Source: Thunnus maccoyii (lineage: Eukaryota > Chordata > Actinopteri > Scombriformes > Scombridae). From it: a stretch of DNA of 64,000 nt. Position numbers and translations under genes: made by a program. Location: contig NC_056535.1 in the NCBI RefSeq assembly GCF_910596095.1, positions 29,697,505-29,761,504 on the forward strand. The letters are read 5' to 3'. The stretch's first letter is position 1. Every line of letters starts with the position of its first letter. Below the pieces are notes generated by a model. The model had not been told where the DNA came from, did no database searches, and was given only the letters and a program-made list of their open reading frames with translations. Positions 62,023 through 64,000 of this stretch are shown one piece after another.

Positions 62023-64000
62023 CTGGAGAGAGAGAAGAAGAAGAAGAGGGAGAGGGTGAATAAAAGAGTTGAACGGATGAATAAATCTGAAAGACTTGAG
62101 AACAAACTGCTCACACTGTCTTTGGTCTCCAAAGCTCTAAATCAGCTGTTGGTGAGGACCATCTTTTGGACTGACGGCCAAATATTTCACCACATTTCTC
62201 TCACGACAACATTCGTCGAGTACAAACCGAAAATCACACCATGGACACGAATCCTCTGGAGCTTCTCATCAGCACATGAATTAGAAGCAGAGTTTTCAAA
62301 CAAGCTCACACTGTCATCTGTTTGAATTTAATAGTTCGGGAACTTGGATGGATTGAATGGATTACAGAGCTTAATAATGTTGATAAAGGTTCACGTCTTT
62401 GCGGGCTGATTTTGTCTGATGCATTGAAATGACCTGAAACAAATGTCTGCATAGAAAAAAACCCACCTTAAACCATTTGTGATGACCTTTGGTGTCTTCT
62501 GTGTTTGGCCTTGAGATGTCTGCTCTGTTTCTGCAGGTGACCATTAAGGGCAGCTGGCGACACCTGAAGGCCCACAGTGAGGCCAGGTTATTAACACCGG
62601 GCTGCAGCTGAGGCAGTTCTCTCTCTCTCTCCCTCCTCTGACTGCAGCTCTCTGCTTCTCTCTTAAGGCACCCGTCCTGGTTTAGTTTAGTTATGTTGCC
62701 TTAGTTTAGTTATTTCTTTGTTTTCAAGCACCTTCCAACACCTACACACACCACTGATCCCACTGACTTCAATGCAGTTACCTCCTTTAATTTGATTTAT
62801 CTTCAGTTGCTCCTGTAGGATGGTGTGTCTCCTGTTTTGTTGTGGCCAAAGAGCCGTGTCATAACACCATTCATAACACTGCTGTATGCTTTGGAAGATA
62901 TTTGGCTGTAATGTAAAGGAATCTGTGTTTGTTTGACTAAAACATACAAAGACCCTGATTTGGTTGCTTAATAAAATCAAGACAGAAGTGATTCTTGGTG
63001 GACTAAAGCTTTGGTTTTTTTCCCCACAGACTTGCCAGCAAAAATTAAACTGACAAATGTTTTTTCTTTTCTAAAATATATTTTCTGTGCTCAGAAACAT
63101 TTGCAGACATTTACAAGCTGAGGTCGTCTCAGTGGAGCATTTCCTCATTCGTCAATATTTGACTCTTCTGAGCCCACAGTGTGAACAGAGCAGGTGATGT
63201 TTTTTGTTTCCTTCATGCTTTCTGAGTTTTGGGCTGGTGGAGTCAGATACGACTGACAAGGTCAAACAGCTCTGTTAGTTTTCTTTATTCGACTTTTTAT
63301 CTGTTTTTTTTTTTTTTTTACATTTCTGTTCCCCTTTTTCTCTTAAAGGCCCTTTGAGAGATGCCAGTGATAAAGGGCAAAATAAACAAATGGTGGTTAT
63401 TGTTCTTTTTTGATCTGAATAAAGAAACTGCCAACACAACAACCTTTTTATCATTAAAATGACTATTCATGCCGGTCACACTGACTCTGTGGGCGAGTTC
63501 TGTGAATAAGAGTCTGTTTATGCTCAATCAGAGTCAGTTCGTTCGACGTGTTGTCCGACCACGTCAGAAGTTAAATGTGTTTATAGTTGTTTCCAGCAGA
63601 GGGTTGAGATGTGATATCGTTTGAATACGGAGATAATGGGGCACATTTTCAGACAGTCTCTCCTGGAAGGCTTCAAAGTGTTGCACTCGTTTGTTAGAAC
63701 AGAAATAGTTGAGTCAAGTATTAAAAAAAAAAAGAGAGAGCTAGAGACAGGAGTTAAAACTCCTTTCTCCTTTCTCACTTCTGTACAGCTGACCAATCAC
63801 AGCCAGTGGTTGTGACAGTCAGTTTCTGAGAGAAATGGCTCTACAGCCACCCCCCCCCCACCCCCCCGAATCCAACATTAGAAAGGTGTGTGTGTGTGTG
63901 TGTGTGTGGGTGGGAGGGGGGTAGTTTACTGACCCCTTAACTGTAATCACATTTTAGAAATGCCACCTAAATATTGCGATTAAGGCTTTCAATGGACACT
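62023..64000. other. Presumed dennd6a intron, no exon recognised
   Basis: The exon starting at 62022 needs an upstream exon ending in a split codon, but I could not find one here on the minus strand. The segment has a (CT)n run near 62615, a T17 run near 63304 and the C-run and GT array at 63850-63920. Confidence 0.5.
63850..63921. repeat. Poly-C tracts followed by (GT)n and G runs
   Basis: CACCCCCCCCCCACCCCCCC, then about ten GT units and GGGAGGGGGG. It is a simple-sequence cluster prone to assembly error. Confidence 0.9.

Noticed and set aside
61896..62132. 78-aa continuous minus frame beginning [11 protein letters not shown]
   Set aside because: Only the part from CFYPVFF onward is dennd6a. 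The upstream part is intron containing a pyrimidine tract before the acceptor at 62023.

Overview
The window is vertebrate nuclear DNA from a ray-finned fish, most likely a percomorph teleost. Genes are split into short exons with canonical GT..AG introns. (CA)n/(TG)n tracts are very common, and many repeats resemble families I know from percomorph genomes: hAT and Tc1 remnants, foldback MITEs, a tRNA-derived SINE and LINE 3' ends. I assembled exons by hand from reading frame, splice dinucleotides and phase. No alignment was run, and family names rest on recognition.

Layout. (1) 1-8.5 kb: a decayed Tc1 transposase end, then all but the first exon of a klhl10-type BTB-BACK-Kelch gene (+, 1154-6133). 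(2) 8.6-26.1 kb: complete appl1 (+, 22 coding exons, 708 aa) with a CCAAT/E-box/GC-box promoter and a long 3' UTR. (3) 27.9-31.4 kb: a complete but divergent Arf GTPase (-, 6 exons, 182 aa) in the arf4 position. (4) 31.4-36.6 kb: gene-free, with a 747-bp minisatellite and several hairpins. (5) 36.8-47.5 kb: a five-exon gene (+, 476 aa) joining a membrane or secretory leader, about 34 copies of a Tyr-Pro-Thr pentapeptide, and a divergent pentraxin domain. (6) 47.6-55.3 kb: gene-free and repeat-rich, including a hAT-type element with a perfect 8-bp target duplication. (7) 55.4-62.0 kb: the last ten exons of dennd6a (-). Its 5' exons lie beyond the window.

Context. appl1(+), an Arf(-) and dennd6a(-) keep the order and orientation I recall for human 3p14.3. 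Three of these genes concern membrane traffic: APPL1 is a Rab5 effector on early endosomes, Arf is a coat-recruiting GTPase, and DENND6A is a Rab exchange factor. The pentraxin-repeat gene sits between the Arf and dennd6a and is the most novel-looking content. A second notable pattern is that CA/TG repeats abut splice junctions in all four intron-rich loci from appl1 to dennd6a, including acceptors where a TG tract takes the place of the polypyrimidine tract.
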